A stretch of 64,000 nt of DNA from Auanema rhodensis (lineage: Eukaryota; Nematoda; Chromadorea; Rhabditida; Rhabditidae), in NCBI GenBank assembly GCA_964057225.1, contig OZ059898.1:13727767-13791766 (forward strand), written 5' to 3'. Below the pieces are notes generated by a model. That model searched no databases and was not told the DNA's origin. It worked only from the letters and a program-made list of their open reading frames with translations. Positions within the stretch are counted from its first letter, which is position 1; every line of letters starts with the position of its first letter. Positions 50,346-64,000 of the stretch are shown here, piece after piece. Both the position numbers and the translations under genes were made by a program.

Positions 50346-50696
50346 GGTCAAAGCCAGTTACGTTTCGTCCAGACATACAAGCCTTTATGATTTCCTTCCA
50401 CCTTTCCTTCCTCTACCTTGCATACCGATGCCGACACAACGATGAAGGATTCACAGACCATTTTGCTCTATCTTTGCCGAATTCGATCATAGATATGATT
50501 TTTATGGTCGGTAAATGCAATTTCAACGACGTCTGAGCAAAGAATGCTATCTTGACCTAATGTTGTATCTCCTCTCTCACACATCTATGACCAATCTCTA
50601 TCATTTTTCAATGTTGATTTGACTTCTTTCGATTTCCAATAAATTTTCTTCATTGTTATAGCTAAACACTAATAGTACATAGGTCGCTCTTTTACT

Positions 50697-50700
<4 letters not shown>

Positions 50701-50733
<33 letters not shown>
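50701..50733. repeat. (GA)n microsatellite
   Basis: An uninterrupted GA repeat of about 33 bases. Further GA-rich tracts lie at 53353-53388 and 54390-54460. Confidence 0.9.
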
Positions 50734-50739
<6 letters not shown>

Positions 50740-53700
50740 GGGAATACCAGCACCTTCGGGTGCAAATAACGTTTTCGATGAAATTCGCCCACAGCTGAGC
50801 ACATATTCTTACATGAACTACTCTCCTTTTTCTTTGGCTAATTTTACCATTCTCTCTTTTCTTTCTCGGTCTCTTCTAATTTGATATCTCTATTGGATGT
50901 TTTTTGGTTTACGCCCAAGAAAACAACGGGCAACAAACAAAAGTTGGGTCGAGGGTCACTGTAACATCGCGAGAAGAATAGAAAAAGACAGATATAGCTA
51001 GGATCATAAAACTCATAATGATTTAGACATGCTCGAAAGTTGTTCGATGATGATAACCCTTCTGGCATTTCCATTCGGCTTGTCATCTGTAAACGATAAG
51101 CTGTTTGTTTGGTATCTTATTAGATCTCATTATATGTCTGAGAACAAGCACATCTTCTCTCTGTCGTCGTGGCAACACTCGTCTGATCAGAATCCGCCAA
51201 ATGAGTCTGATTGCTTCAGCAATCAGATTTCACATTTCCGTTGATAATTCAGTTTTTCTTTTCTTGAGCAATACTAATTTTTTGAATCTCGTTTACCATC
51301 ATGTTCTTAGCATTCTTCTAAGATTTTCTTTCATTTAACTTTATCCTAACCAGCTAATCTTCTCTGATATATTCATAATTTTGCATATTCTCTTGATTCT
51401 CAGCCCTAGCTCCTTTTATAACGTCCTCGTCCGTCTTATATGGATAGGTTCTTTTGTATTTCCTAAGGCCAGCCAGAAAGACTTGTTGTTGGCTCAGCGA
51501 ACTCTTTCTGGTCCACTGACGATATATGGCCAGGAGTTGCGCGACGGGCTGTCCAGAATCACTCTAGCTAACCGAAGTTAGAAGTTATAATGGAGGAAAC
51601 ACAGAGAGAGATGGTTAGAGAGATTTCATAGAGAAAGAGAGACGTTGAGAATGAGAAAGAGAAAAAGTGATCAAGCGAGAATATATGAGCATTCAGAGAG
51701 ATTCTGATAGTTGAAAGAGATTTGGTCAGCTGGCAGTGTTTCTAGAATAGGTAACTTACTAGATGATTTTCTCGTTTGTTAAACCGTAAGTAATTACCTT
51801 CTGGCTAATTACCAGTGTCTCATTTTGCTCTTATTCTCTGCCTCTCTCCTAATACCGATATAAATCATTATCCCTAACTTACATACACGTTCATCTGTAT
51901 TGTCTACTGATTATTATCTGCAACTTGCATATGTTCGTGCCAACATGTTATGTAAATAACACCTTATCCTCATGTTCTGTCAACTATATCTTCATATACC
52001 TTTAGTTTTCCTTGTTTTCGTTAGACAGACCACACATTCCGATGACTGCCAAATGGATTTTGAGACTTTGGAGATTTAGTCACGTAGTTGAAAGTAGCTA
52101 ATAATAAAGAATAAAGGAAAAGAAGATTATAGAGGAATCCGGAATTTCGTATGATGTGTTAGAAGGCTGGTTGGTGGGGCCCTGGCCCTACTATCCTGTC
52201 CTCCTTGTATCCTGGTCCACTATACTGTTGTCAACAGTCGCTGTGGACAACAGGACAGATGAGGATCATCGACATGGGTGTCGATTTTCACGTCTTCAAT
52301 GTTCACCCAAGTTCATCAAGCCTAACATCGCCATCCTTCAATCCACAGTGTCCTTCATTGCTGACTAGCACCTGACCAGCTGAGTGGCTGAAGAAGAAGA
52401 TTAACGTCGATATTGCAGGATTTCTGTCCTGCTAATCGTATTCTCACTTCAATTAATCCGTTACTCTATCCAATCTCACCGTTTCTAAACCTTTGGCTGT
52501 TTTCAATTCTGCTCATAATCAGCACAGTTATCTGATTTCAATCGTTTTGGCTCAGCTTTTTCTTTTAACCTTTATGCATGTTTTATCAAATCGTACGAAA
52601 TCAGCTTGAAGCTGTATAGTACTTGAGTTTTGATTTTTGAAAATATATAATAGCATAACAAGACTTTAGTGTTCACTTGCCAAAAGAGAGTTATTCTGTA
52701 ACTCCTTCTCAAACTTTTTTTGTAAACTTGAAATCTTTACGATGTGATCCCGGCTTTTTTTTCTGAACCATATTGCAACTTCTGTAACCTGACCTAATAT
52801 ATCGGCATTCAATGCTGCCACATATGTTATATGCTGGCAAAGAAAATTTGAAATTCAAAAAAACTTTTTGTTTCGACTGTAAAGTCAAAAATGGTACACA
52901 GCCGGCGTAAAATTTAAATTTTTCTTTTCTAGATTTCCTGATTCAATCAGGTCTTTATGAATGGGCTCTAAAGAGTAATATTGTGATAGTGCGGCGCTTG
53001 CAGAAAAAACGAATAAGAGTTGAATGAGCAATTGGCAGACGCTCATGATTCTGATTAGCGGTTGACACTTGTCAGAAGGAAAAAGTAGTTGTTTGTATCT
53101 TGATACGGATATACCAATCTATTTAACAATATATATATAAATATACATATGAGTGTATATATAGATATATGTTTGAATATTCCTTTGTCTATTCTGCTGT
53201 CTCCACAGCTACACGTGCTCTCAGATGACTATCTTAGTTGGTCCTTCGATTCTATTGTTCGTTGGCGGCTGTGTATGTATGTATATATCTATCTATATAT
53301 ATATAATATATATGTGTGTATGTGAATGTGTATGGGAGTATCTGTCTGGTTAAGAGAGAGAGAGATAGAGAGATTGATAGAGAGAGAGCCCTGTAAAATA
53401 TACGAGACCATATGAGAACATACAGGAAGAAGCTAGGGATAATACTGATTGTGCTGCTGTTCGCTCTTTAGCAGTTTCGAGTTCCTGCATTTTCTTCTGA
53501 ATAGGTAGTTTTTTGCTTGGATGCCACAGTATCATTGATTTTGACTGGATTTGGTTCGTTGGCTTTTGATGCGTTACGTCTAACACTATTTCACCTACCA
53601 TGTCGTTCATGATCATAATGAGCATGTTGACGTCGTTCATCATATTTTCCTCTTTTCCTACTTGAAATCATCAATTATTTATAAAACTTAATTGATAATT

Positions 53701-54389
53701 TATTAGATTATTATTATTCTGGTTTCACATATGCCCAAGTCAAAGTTTCAATTTGATAAAACCTTTTTCGCTTTTTTAGATTTTATCTTTATAATTTGAA
53801 GATGTTCCAATCAAATTCTCAGGCGAACATCATGAGCTTATGCCCTCGATTCTCTCAAGTACGATACTCAAGGCGTTTTACAGCCTGCCTGAACACAGTT
53901 CAAGTTTTCAATTTTGTATTCAGGTCTTGAAAAGTTCATAAACTGAACAGAACCATCATGACCTTTACGATACACGAATTTTCCCTATATTCTTCCAAAC
54001 ATCGGTAATATTCCATCTTAAATCTGAAAAGGGTAGACTTATTTGTCTGAGAAACATGCTGATTTCCCAAACTTTTGCTCAAGCCAGATGTGTGCAATTT
54101 GTTCAAATCAATATTTTTGTATCCATACGATATGAAATGCTTAAACTGTATAGTAGGCTTACCTGATTCTCGTATAGATTCATGAGGAAAAGTAAAAGAG
54201 AAAATGGTGTATGTGAAATCATTTTATAGCTTCATTGCGCAACTCTCTATTCAATTCGTACCTCTTTTATTCAGTTATAATAAAAGGAATGGTCAGCTAG
54301 CACAGCATTGTTATGACCTCTACCCTATTACCTGATAACAAATTGTGAAGAGAAAGGTGTGTTTAAAAGAAAAAAACATAAAGAAATAG

Positions 54390-54419
54390 ATTGAGAGAGA
54401 AAAAGAGAAAGAGAGAGAA

Positions 54420-54454
<35 letters not shown>

Positions 54455-54460
54455 AGAGAA
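54390..54460. repeat. GA-rich simple repeat
   Basis: An imperfect (GA)n/(GAAA)n tract of about 70 bases ends directly before bipartite motif copy 8. Confidence 0.8.
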
Positions 54461-54473
54461 ATAAAGCTTTGCT

Positions 54474-54587
54474 AACCGTTCTATATGTATAGTTCTGACA
54501 TAAATGAAGAAAATGAAACGTTAATCTTACGAGAATTTCACGTACGTATGCAAATTTTTTTCAAATGAAAAAGACTTACTTACGTGA
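54474..54587 (+). promoter_or_regulatory. Bipartite motif copy 8 (AACCGTT + CACGTACGT + TACGTGA)
   Basis: AACCGTT at 54474-54480, ATAAATGAAG in the middle, TTCACGTACGT at 54537-54547 and TTACGTGAA at 54580-54588. This copy is longer than the others. Confidence 0.45.
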
Positions 54588-55077
54588 AATTATATTATTA
54601 TTATTATTCTATTATAATCAAATACAATTTTCTTTGAAACTTATATATTTTAGTTTAATTTGTTTTGTTTTATCACCGTCAAATTCTTTAAAATATTTTC
54701 ATTATGCATTTAAAGGCGGAAACTTGCGAATGAAAGACAGTATAAGATTCAGGTCAAGAGATATTGCAATTCTAAGTTAGCTATTAAGAACATTATTTCT
54801 TGTCTTAGGACATACTGTGTAAAACGTTTAAATCCTCATCAACATCATCATCCATAGTCCATCCGCTCACACATACGGACGGCACGAAGGCTTCAATCGC
54901 TGTCTCTTGATCTATCTTCTTCAGCCTTATGTTGCATCTCTCTTGAAAAGACCTTGAAGAGGTTTTTAGGCTCCTTATTAGTATGTATGTATCTACTATT
55001 GTCTTGTTTCTAGTAAGTAGGCAATCCGGTTAATGGACGGCTGGATAGAGCTCTACATACATTCTACATACGCATAA

Positions 55078-55101
55078 ACTGACTGACTGACTGACTGACT
55101 A
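55078..55101. repeat. (GACT)n microsatellite
   Basis: About six tandem CTGA/GACT units. Confidence 0.85.
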
Positions 55102-56465
55102 GACAAATCTAAGGATAGCAGTAAGAGTTGTATTAGAAGTCAGACTCATATAGATAAATTGATAAAGATATAGATAATGGGTTATTGGATGAAAAAGAAA
55201 TCCAACTATAAGACTAATTCCAAAATCTTAATCAAAGAGTTCTCGTTGTTTATAGGACTTAACATCAAGATTAGGCAAAATGCTGCATCTTCTTTCTTCC
55301 GCCTACAAATGTCAGAAAAATTGAGTTTTGTTCCAATTCATCTTTAGTTTTTGATATTTTCTTTTCCATTTTTTTACTGAAATCTGTTTTATTCAATGTG
55401 ATCTTTTCTACATGATAGTACTACACTGAGCTACTTGATTCATAACATTCCTTCGTTGAATGTTTTAGATTTCTAACTCTTATCATCTGATAATTGAAAA
55501 AGATCTATCCAACCTTTCAATAACATTTGCATTTTAATAATATTTATTGGTAAAATGAAATGTTAGGTGGGACAAATTCAAGAAGTGGTCTTATTATCCG
55601 AATAAGCCTTTTTATGGATTAGAGGACAAACTTGCATCCTGCCATTCTAGCTAAGCTTACATCATTTACTTTTCTTCTGAATGAGGTGAAGTTGTTGAAA
55701 TGAAAAGTCAAAAGTGTGGCAGATCAGACGACTTTTCACTGAAGTCTTTTCCCGTTCCGATTTTTCTGTATTCGAATCTTCCGTTCATATATTCCAATTT
55801 CCGGACTTATTTTCGTCGCAGAATCTTGTTTTCCAGCTTCTATGTCATTTCTGCCGACGACTTTCAGACACACACAAAAAAGAGTAGACTGAAAAGAGAA
55901 ATACAAAAGAGGGATAGAGAGAGGGAGAGATGGAAAGCGAGTAAGTATGAATGGAAAGCAAAGCAGTGAGCAAGTCGTCGTCACCATCATCGTTGTCGTC
56001 GTGGACGACGCAACAACAACAGTCACGACGACGTCCGCAGATACCTCCAAGCTTTAGAATCTTAGAGTTTGTACCTATTGGAGTTCTCTCCTGGCTCATT
56101 CTTTTATGCTTTGAATTTTTCTACTTGTGTTATTTGGCAGCACCCCCCCCCCCTCTTTTGCTTCAACTTTACCTCAGTATTACATGACAAAAATTGAAAA
56201 CATAGACCACAGTGAGAAACGAATGACTACATCGTATTTCGAATTGCAGTATGTACAACTTAATCATTTTAAACTTGGCCAACGTATACCAGCGTGATTT
56301 TTAAGAATTTTTACAGTCACGTTATCTGATACCCAACTTGAATTTTCACACGAGAAGTGTAGTCCTCAAATTCTTGGATGCTTGTCTGCAAAGAGACCAA
56401 ATGGTATAAGAAACGATACGATTCCGTTATTCGTATACATACATACATATGTACACGACCACGAT

Positions 56466-56640
56466 CTAAGAGAGTATACAAGAAGAGAGGTACAAAGAGA
56501 GGGAGAGAGAAAAGGAGGGAAAGAGAGGGAGAAGAAAGTGAAGATGAAGAAGATGATGGTAGAAAGAATTTTTCATTTCGATTATTTCCCTTCTACTTCT
56601 CTCCCTCCCTCTCTATTATTCATTTCTTCTCTCTTTATGT
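56466..56640. repeat. Adjacent purine and pyrimidine tracts
   Basis: A purine-rich stretch (56466-56565, GAGAGGGA/GAAAGAGA units) is followed by a pyrimidine-rich one (56585-56640, CTTCTCTCCCTCCCTCTC). The two are partly complementary and could fold back. The open frames reading through them are low-complexity. Confidence 0.6.
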
Positions 56641-58164
56641 ACACAGAAACAGACTGTGATACACAGTGAACTACGACAACGTTGGTGAGTAGGAGGTAGA
56701 CATTTGATGACAACGACATCTAGAATGAGGTAACGGAGGAGCATTGAGGATCATTGAAAGATATCGAATTCACAGTCGCAGTCATGATAATTTGATGGTT
56801 GTATTCCTCTCTTGCTATCTACTGTATCAATAATCTGAGACGAAATCTCATCATTACAACCCTCTCTACCACCACTACCATCATCTCCATCCTCATCATC
56901 CTCATCGTCGTCCTCGTTGTCTTCAATCATCGTAGTTGGCGGTCCCCCTTCTCTTCCTTCTTTCTTTTTTCTATTTCTCTGTTACTCTCATCTTTTTCTC
57001 ACTTATTTCCTTCTTCTCTCTTCTTTCTATCTCTGTCCCTCTTTCAGCCTGCTCCACTTCCACAGCCATCCTCCAACGCCAACATGCCAGCCACAACCAA
57101 CCAGCCCAGTCAGGCAACAACCAGTTCACACCTCTGAATCCCGTCCTCCTTCACTCACCTACCCATTCTCACATGTTCAATAGCGCTACTTAAAAACTTA
57201 TCTTCAGAAAGACCTTAAGGTCGTCCATTATCTCTCTTTTCCTTTCTCAAAAAAAGTTGCTTTCGCTTACTTCTCCTTTATTCATTGTTCTTACTTGTCT
57301 TCATCTTCTCTACTCCATCCAGGTTTCTGAGCATCTTTATTGAACACAAATCTTCAATAAAGCGAGAAAAATCTTTCCAAGTCAGAAACATTGTGCAATA
57401 ATCCGGAGGATGCAGTGGCTTTATCTTTCTACCCTCTTTCCTTGAATGATAAGGCATAATCTGTCATTTAGTTATATATACCCTTTCAATTTTTACTCCA
57501 CCTCCTCCTTTCTCACCTTTCCCACAAGCTAAAACCCCTCCCACATCAAATCTATCTTTTGATTTTTTGCATTTTTTCTTCTTGATTTTTCACTTGTCAG
57601 TTTTCAACCAATTGTTCTGATTGTTTCTATATAATGAATTGCTTTTCTCATAATTATCCGTCGGATTGTGAGTGCCGGCTATCATATGAAGCCTATATCC
57701 TTTTACAAATTTTTTGATTATTATGAAAACTGCTTGAAGAAAAACTTCCTTTTTTGATACTATGACCTATCCGCAAAGTCATGCAACTACACTGTCGATC
57801 CTAACTAAGGGAAGGGACAATTCAGGAAACTGTCTGCATCAGATACCGATGCGACAACTTCACAAATTGTACCGCAATTAGCTGACGCAGTTCATATAAC
57901 GTTATATTTCTGTTTCTCTTGTTATTTTCTCTCTATATATACTACTATATCGATATTTTGTTTTGGCTTGATGTAGAACCAGCTGGACCAATACTGGCCA
58001 GTGTCCGACGTCCGTCTATCTAAATGACTTACGTAATGTACCTGATATTTGTGTATATATCATATCTGGCATCAAAGCATTGGTCACCTATTCATAAATC
58101 CTCGGAATCAATCCTCCGGATCTTTTCCTTTTCAATTTCCGAAAAATGTTGTCCACGTGTTGCG

Positions 58165-58380
58165 TCTGACAACGGCCGTCTCGGCATTCCCATGCCAGCG
58201 GCGGGCCAGCATGGGCGTGGCTGGCTGACGGTAGCTCCGCCCTAGTGGCGTACCATGATTGGCCTGACACGCCCCTGTTCTCGGCAGGGTGCACTCAGGC
58301 GGCGCTCATCTATTGTGTCTATCGGGGCTAGTGGTCGTGTTCAGCACAACGTCGTCTACATCGACGACGACGTTGAATCC
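58165..58380. promoter_or_regulatory. GC-rich island with hairpins, upstream of sox-2
   Basis: About 200 bases of clearly GC-rich, CpG-containing sequence in an AT-rich region, roughly 0.8-1 kb before the sox-2 ATG. It contains inverted repeats CCCATGC/GCATGGG (58189-58195 and 58209-58215), GCCG/CGGC (58175-58185) and CAACGTCGTC/GACGACGTTG (58347-58356 and 58366-58375). GC-box-like GGGCGTGG is at 58213-58220. Candidate promoter, enhancer core or structured RNA. Confidence 0.45.
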
Positions 58381-58422
58381 CATCTATACATCCAATCCAT
58401 CTATAGATTCTTTAGCCAATAG
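58255..58422 (+). CDS. Possible small ORF (55 aa) in the GC-rich island
   Basis: An ATG frame of 55 codons, starting MIGLTRPCSRQG and containing VQHNVVYIDDDVES. The composition is unlike the low-complexity frames around it, but the GC island alone could explain this. It could be an upstream ORF of a longer sox-2 transcript, an exon, or chance. Confidence 0.2.
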   Translation: MIGLTRPCSRQGALRRRSSIVSIGASGRVQHNVVYIDDDVESHLYIQSIYRFFSQ

Positions 58423-59199
58423 CCTTTTGTGGATCTATTTCTTATGATGAATCCTTTTGTGTTAATGCGTGTATGTGGGATGTGCCTCTCTTAGTCTGTC
58501 TCTCTGTCTCTATCTCTCTATGATATTTTAAATACAAACATATATTTATATATTTATATATTTATAGTAACTTATTGATATCTACAAGTCTTTTTTTAGT
58601 TGATATTTCTATATTTTATCTTTTAAGCTTTCTCAGCAATTATTTCAATGCAGTTATCATACTAGAAGCTGACTTGAGACTCAATTCTTCTTGCAACCTG
58701 TTTTCCCCTTTACTTCATATGAAAAGCAAATGATTAGTTTGTATATTTTGATTACCAGTTAGCTCATTAACATCATTTACTCTGATTTCTATATGCTTCA
58801 TCCCATGCAGTACAGCTGTCGGTTCAATAAACCGCCAGCTATCTGCTCACAAACTTCTTCATATTCTTCAATATTTATATCTTAATCAGTATTAGGCTTT
58901 CAGGCTTTCATTCATAATATTTATTTTTATTCTTTAAATCTTATACTTAAAATTTATATTCTGCTTTTATTTCATTTTTGTTCAATATTCATTATATTTT
59001 CTTCAGAATCAATCTCAGCAATACCTAAGGAATTGAAAAAGGATACAAAGAACCAATAGAGAAAGACGTTAACTTTTAAAAAACTTTCGTTTTGCTTCAT
59101 CAATCTCTGAGTGTCATTCGTTTTTCCTTTCTACTCCTCTTTGTCGTTCACACGAGCCCATATCTTCAACTTCTGTAACCAATTGCTCCTTCTGATATC

Positions 59200-61482
<2,283 letters not shown>

Positions 61483-63789
61483 GCTTTACAAGCAATCAGA
61501 TGATATCTTGGCGTCGACTCATCTCTTCCCAGACCTTGACGTCATGTCTTCTGCCTTATGAGTAGCCTATTTAAGTTTTTGTATAATTTTATATAAAATA
61601 ATAAATGTATATGTGCAGCCGATTATTCTCAGTTAACTCATCATCTGAATTCATCTCCTAGTATTCGAAGAGGGACTATTTTCTCTTTCTCCCTTCTTTA
61701 TTCCCTCGCACTCCAACCTCTTCGGGCGAAAATTACATTTTTTTCTCTCTGCGGGTTGTTTTCCTCCCATTTCCTTAAAGAACGAAAATCTTCGTTGCCA
61801 TGTTTATTATATTCCACTCAATCAATCACATCAAATATTGCATAAATTTTGAGAATAAAATTTTAATAATCAACTTGATATCTTCTGTATCTAAGATTAA
61901 CATCTTTTTTCCAATCAGTTATATACTGAAACTCCCGTTCATTTTTGAACAACACATTTTATTTTGTCTTTAATAACGTGCCAACAACCCTCTTATATTA
62001 ACTTCTTGAGCTCAGGAACCGAATTTCTCTCTCTCAGAGCATTTCAGTTGTGCTCTTTATCTACATCTACCTACCTATATACATACATACATACAAACTA
62101 CATATATAATATTTTCTTTCCATTGTTAGTTCTCTGACAATTTTCCTTACAAACATTTTTAATTATGCAATGGTTAGACTTTTCCTATTTCCGGAAAGTT
62201 ATAATGTGTGTTAGCTCATTAAGTCAAGCCCATATAAATATGTGTATATTGTGATAGTTATGTGACTTATATACATTTTGGTACAATAGATTACATAATA
62301 CTTTGTATTCGTACCTGTTTATTCGTTATCTTTCTTATTTCAATCCTCTGTTGTTCACTTCAAACTCTTTAAAAATGCTCTCTCTTTCTTTCTTTCTCTC
62401 TCTCTCTCTCCCTCTTATTTTCTTCTTTCAGTCTTGTATCTCTCCTCTCTTCCACCCTTTCTTCTCCCATATACACCCTCTCTTTTTACTTGTAATGAAT
62501 TATGTTTTTCATTCATTTTAATTTGTTTCTATTTCAAAGTATTTGTGTTCATGACTCTTTCAAATATATCTATATATATTATATAAATATATTTTAATAG
62601 TCCATTATATATTTTTCAAATTTCATTAGCAGCCACACACATACATATACATACATACATGCAACTGTCGAAAGTATGATGTCAGCAAATTCTTATGTAT
62701 CTTGTGAAATTACAATTGTATTTCTCAACAGCGTTTTACAGTGTCTCTTCGGAATTTTCGATAAATTATTATCATATTTCTTATCAATATGTGTTTTTTC
62801 TAACAAATACATCAAATATGGAAGCAAACTAGATATTTATATCTCTGTTACAAATGCTAAAACAACAAGATAAAAGTATTGAAAGAGCTTAATTCAAATG
62901 TCAAGTTATTCTAAAAAACCTCATAAAAGATATACAGATGTATCGTTGATTGCTAAACTGAAGGGAGAAGATCCGCCGGTCATATGGGAATCTGTCTGTT
63001 AAACAATTTCTTTTAAAAGGTCTTAGCATCCACCTTGGACTCAGTAATAGGTCATCACTAAGCTGTGAACATGGTCAGAGGACATACTACATTTATTACA
63101 GTTTACATCTATCAATAGAAAAAGAAAACAAGAAGAAAGGTATTGATAAAAGGGGGGCCTATTTGATTTTGGTTTTTTTTAATGATTTTTCACAGAGTGT
63201 GGAGATTTTCTGTTTTATAACCTATATATACATATATATTATTTTTATTATTATTATTATTATTATTATGTGTACACGAATGCATAGAGGAAATAAATAA
63301 AAAGTCGAAAACCTCTACCACAGCTCCTATCTACCACCCGCTGTTGTACGTAGATGCTTGCCCAAGCGCCCACACATTCAAGCATAAGAGCTCATATGCT
63401 GTCGAATACAGCCTTAATTGCATTGTTGTTCAAATCGCAGAGCATAGCATAGTAAAGCTAGTCAGAATATAGAAAAAGAATAAATTCTGGAATAAAGAGC
63501 GAGTGATATTGAGAGAATGAGAAAGAGAGGGGGGGGGGGGTTGTAGATTTCAGTCTTTGTTGGGGGATTCATTGATAGAGTTTGTGCCAAATTCAAAAAA
63601 GAAGGTAAACTTATTGAAAGAAGATGAGGAAATATTTGTGTGTGCATGAAAGATTTTTGTTGTTTATGATTATGATTGTCTTCAAGTTTTTTCTTACAAT
63701 GATCAATAACTTTTTTTCATTCAAATATATAATTATTATTATGATTTTGGTCATATGTTAACAACGTGTTTCTCAATTTTTGGAAGATG
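61483..63789. other. sox-2 3' UTR and flank
   Basis: Polyadenylation-type AATAAA signals lie about 120 bases after the stop. Then come CT-rich sequence (62380-62470), TA and ATT microsatellites (63222-63270) and a 12-base G run (63529-63540). The open frames here are simple-sequence translations. Confidence 0.5.
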
Positions 63790-63852
63790 TTACGTAATTT
63801 TTGACGCCGACCAAGCAGATCATTTCTAGTATGTATAGCATTTGAAGCGGTT
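63790..63852 (-). promoter_or_regulatory. Bipartite motif copy 9 (AACCGCT + TTACGTAA), minus orientation
   Basis: On the minus strand ACAACCGCT (AACCGCT at 63846-63852) is followed by TAGAAATGA (63820-63828) and TTACGTAA (63790-63797). It is the only copy in this orientation. It overlaps an 85-codon minus frame, which I do not accept as a gene. Confidence 0.5.
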
Positions 63853-64000
63853 GTGTTCACGAAAAGGACTTCTTCTTCATTCTGTATACTTGCTATATTG
63901 GCGAGAACGGTCAACGAGAGGTGAAACCTATGTATGTATATTGCTCTTAGCATGAACATGTGTACCGTGATCATTTCCTCGTGTTCTTCCTTCTAATTCA

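Larger units (their letters stand above)
50346..59199. other. 8.9-kb non-coding region upstream of sox-2
   Basis: Long flank with microsatellites, GA and CT tracts, bipartite motif copy 8 (54474-54587) and a GC-rich island near 58165-58380. No multi-exon gene could be built. Long regulatory flanks are usual for Sox genes, so much of this may control sox-2 (inference). Confidence 0.5.

Noticed and set aside
52156-52368. Frame with GPWPYYPV...
   Set aside because: No ATG start (GTG in the sequence), no homology recognised, no flanking splice sites.
55700-57193. Several overlapping frames on both strands rich in Ser/Leu or Arg/Glu
   Set aside because: Translations of purine and pyrimidine tracts, with multiple frames open at once and no domain content.
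63717-63974. 85-codon minus-strand frame with dibasic GRR, reminiscent of a prohormone
   Set aside because: No signal peptide, an AT-biased tail, and it overlaps bipartite motif copy 9, whose conservation explains part of it.

Overview
This is a eukaryotic, very AT-rich window, almost certainly from a nematode. Genes are split by many short GT-AG introns (often 40-60 nt) with weak (t)n-ag acceptors. The gene content also fits: two tandem Srh-like serpentine chemoreceptors, two MEC-2/UNC-1-type stomatins, a SoxB gene, and three same-strand genes spaced like an operon. Several start codons lie a few bases after an AG acceptor, as in spliced-leader trans-splicing. The species cannot be named from the sequence. 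All gene models here are hand-built from splice-compatible exons. For RAD21, the reductase and one chemoreceptor the exon sums are an exact multiple of three.

Layout. 0-1.4 kb: 3' part of a multi-pass membrane protein (+). 4.8-6.8 kb: dihydroflavonol-reductase-like extended SDR (+). 7.7-11.1 kb: two tandem chemoreceptor genes (-), the upstream one with a frame break at a 12-base homopolymer. 11.7-14.8 kb: coiled-coil protein (-). 15.8-16.2 kb: small secreted Gly/Tyr/Pro-rich peptide (-). 17.5-24.1 kb: two tandem stomatins (-), the second with a 1.7-kb first intron. 24.1-33.0 kb: gene-poor, purine-rich on the plus strand. 33.0-39.3 kb: candidate operon PARL rhomboid - ZW10 - 3-hydroxyacyl-CoA dehydrogenase (-). 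39.8-45.4 kb: RAD21-type cohesin kleisin (+), divergent from PARL over about 0.5 kb. 45.4-59.2 kb: mostly non-coding, with one small three-helix membrane ORF (-) and a GC-rich island at 58.2 kb. 59.2-61.5 kb: SOX2-like gene (+). 61.5-64 kb: UTR and non-coding sequence.

How the genes relate. The 33-45 kb block combines mitochondrial functions (PARL, HADH) with chromosome segregation (ZW10 of the kinetochore/Golgi-tethering complexes, and the cohesin kleisin), arranged as a polycistron and a divergent partner. The receptor and stomatin pairs are local tandem duplications of sensory-type genes.

The least expected signal is non-coding: a bipartite motif, AACCG(C/T)T followed 15-115 bases later by one or more ACGTGA/ACGTAA-type boxes. 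I find nine copies, near 2.8, 5.3, 17.2, 20.5, 26.3, 30.5, 48.5, 54.5 and 63.8 kb. All are intergenic or intronic, and eight of nine are in the plus orientation. Several share a middle box TAGAAATGA. I do not recognise it as a known element. Other points of note are three GC-AG introns and an 87-nt stop-free, in-frame intron or exitron in sox-2.
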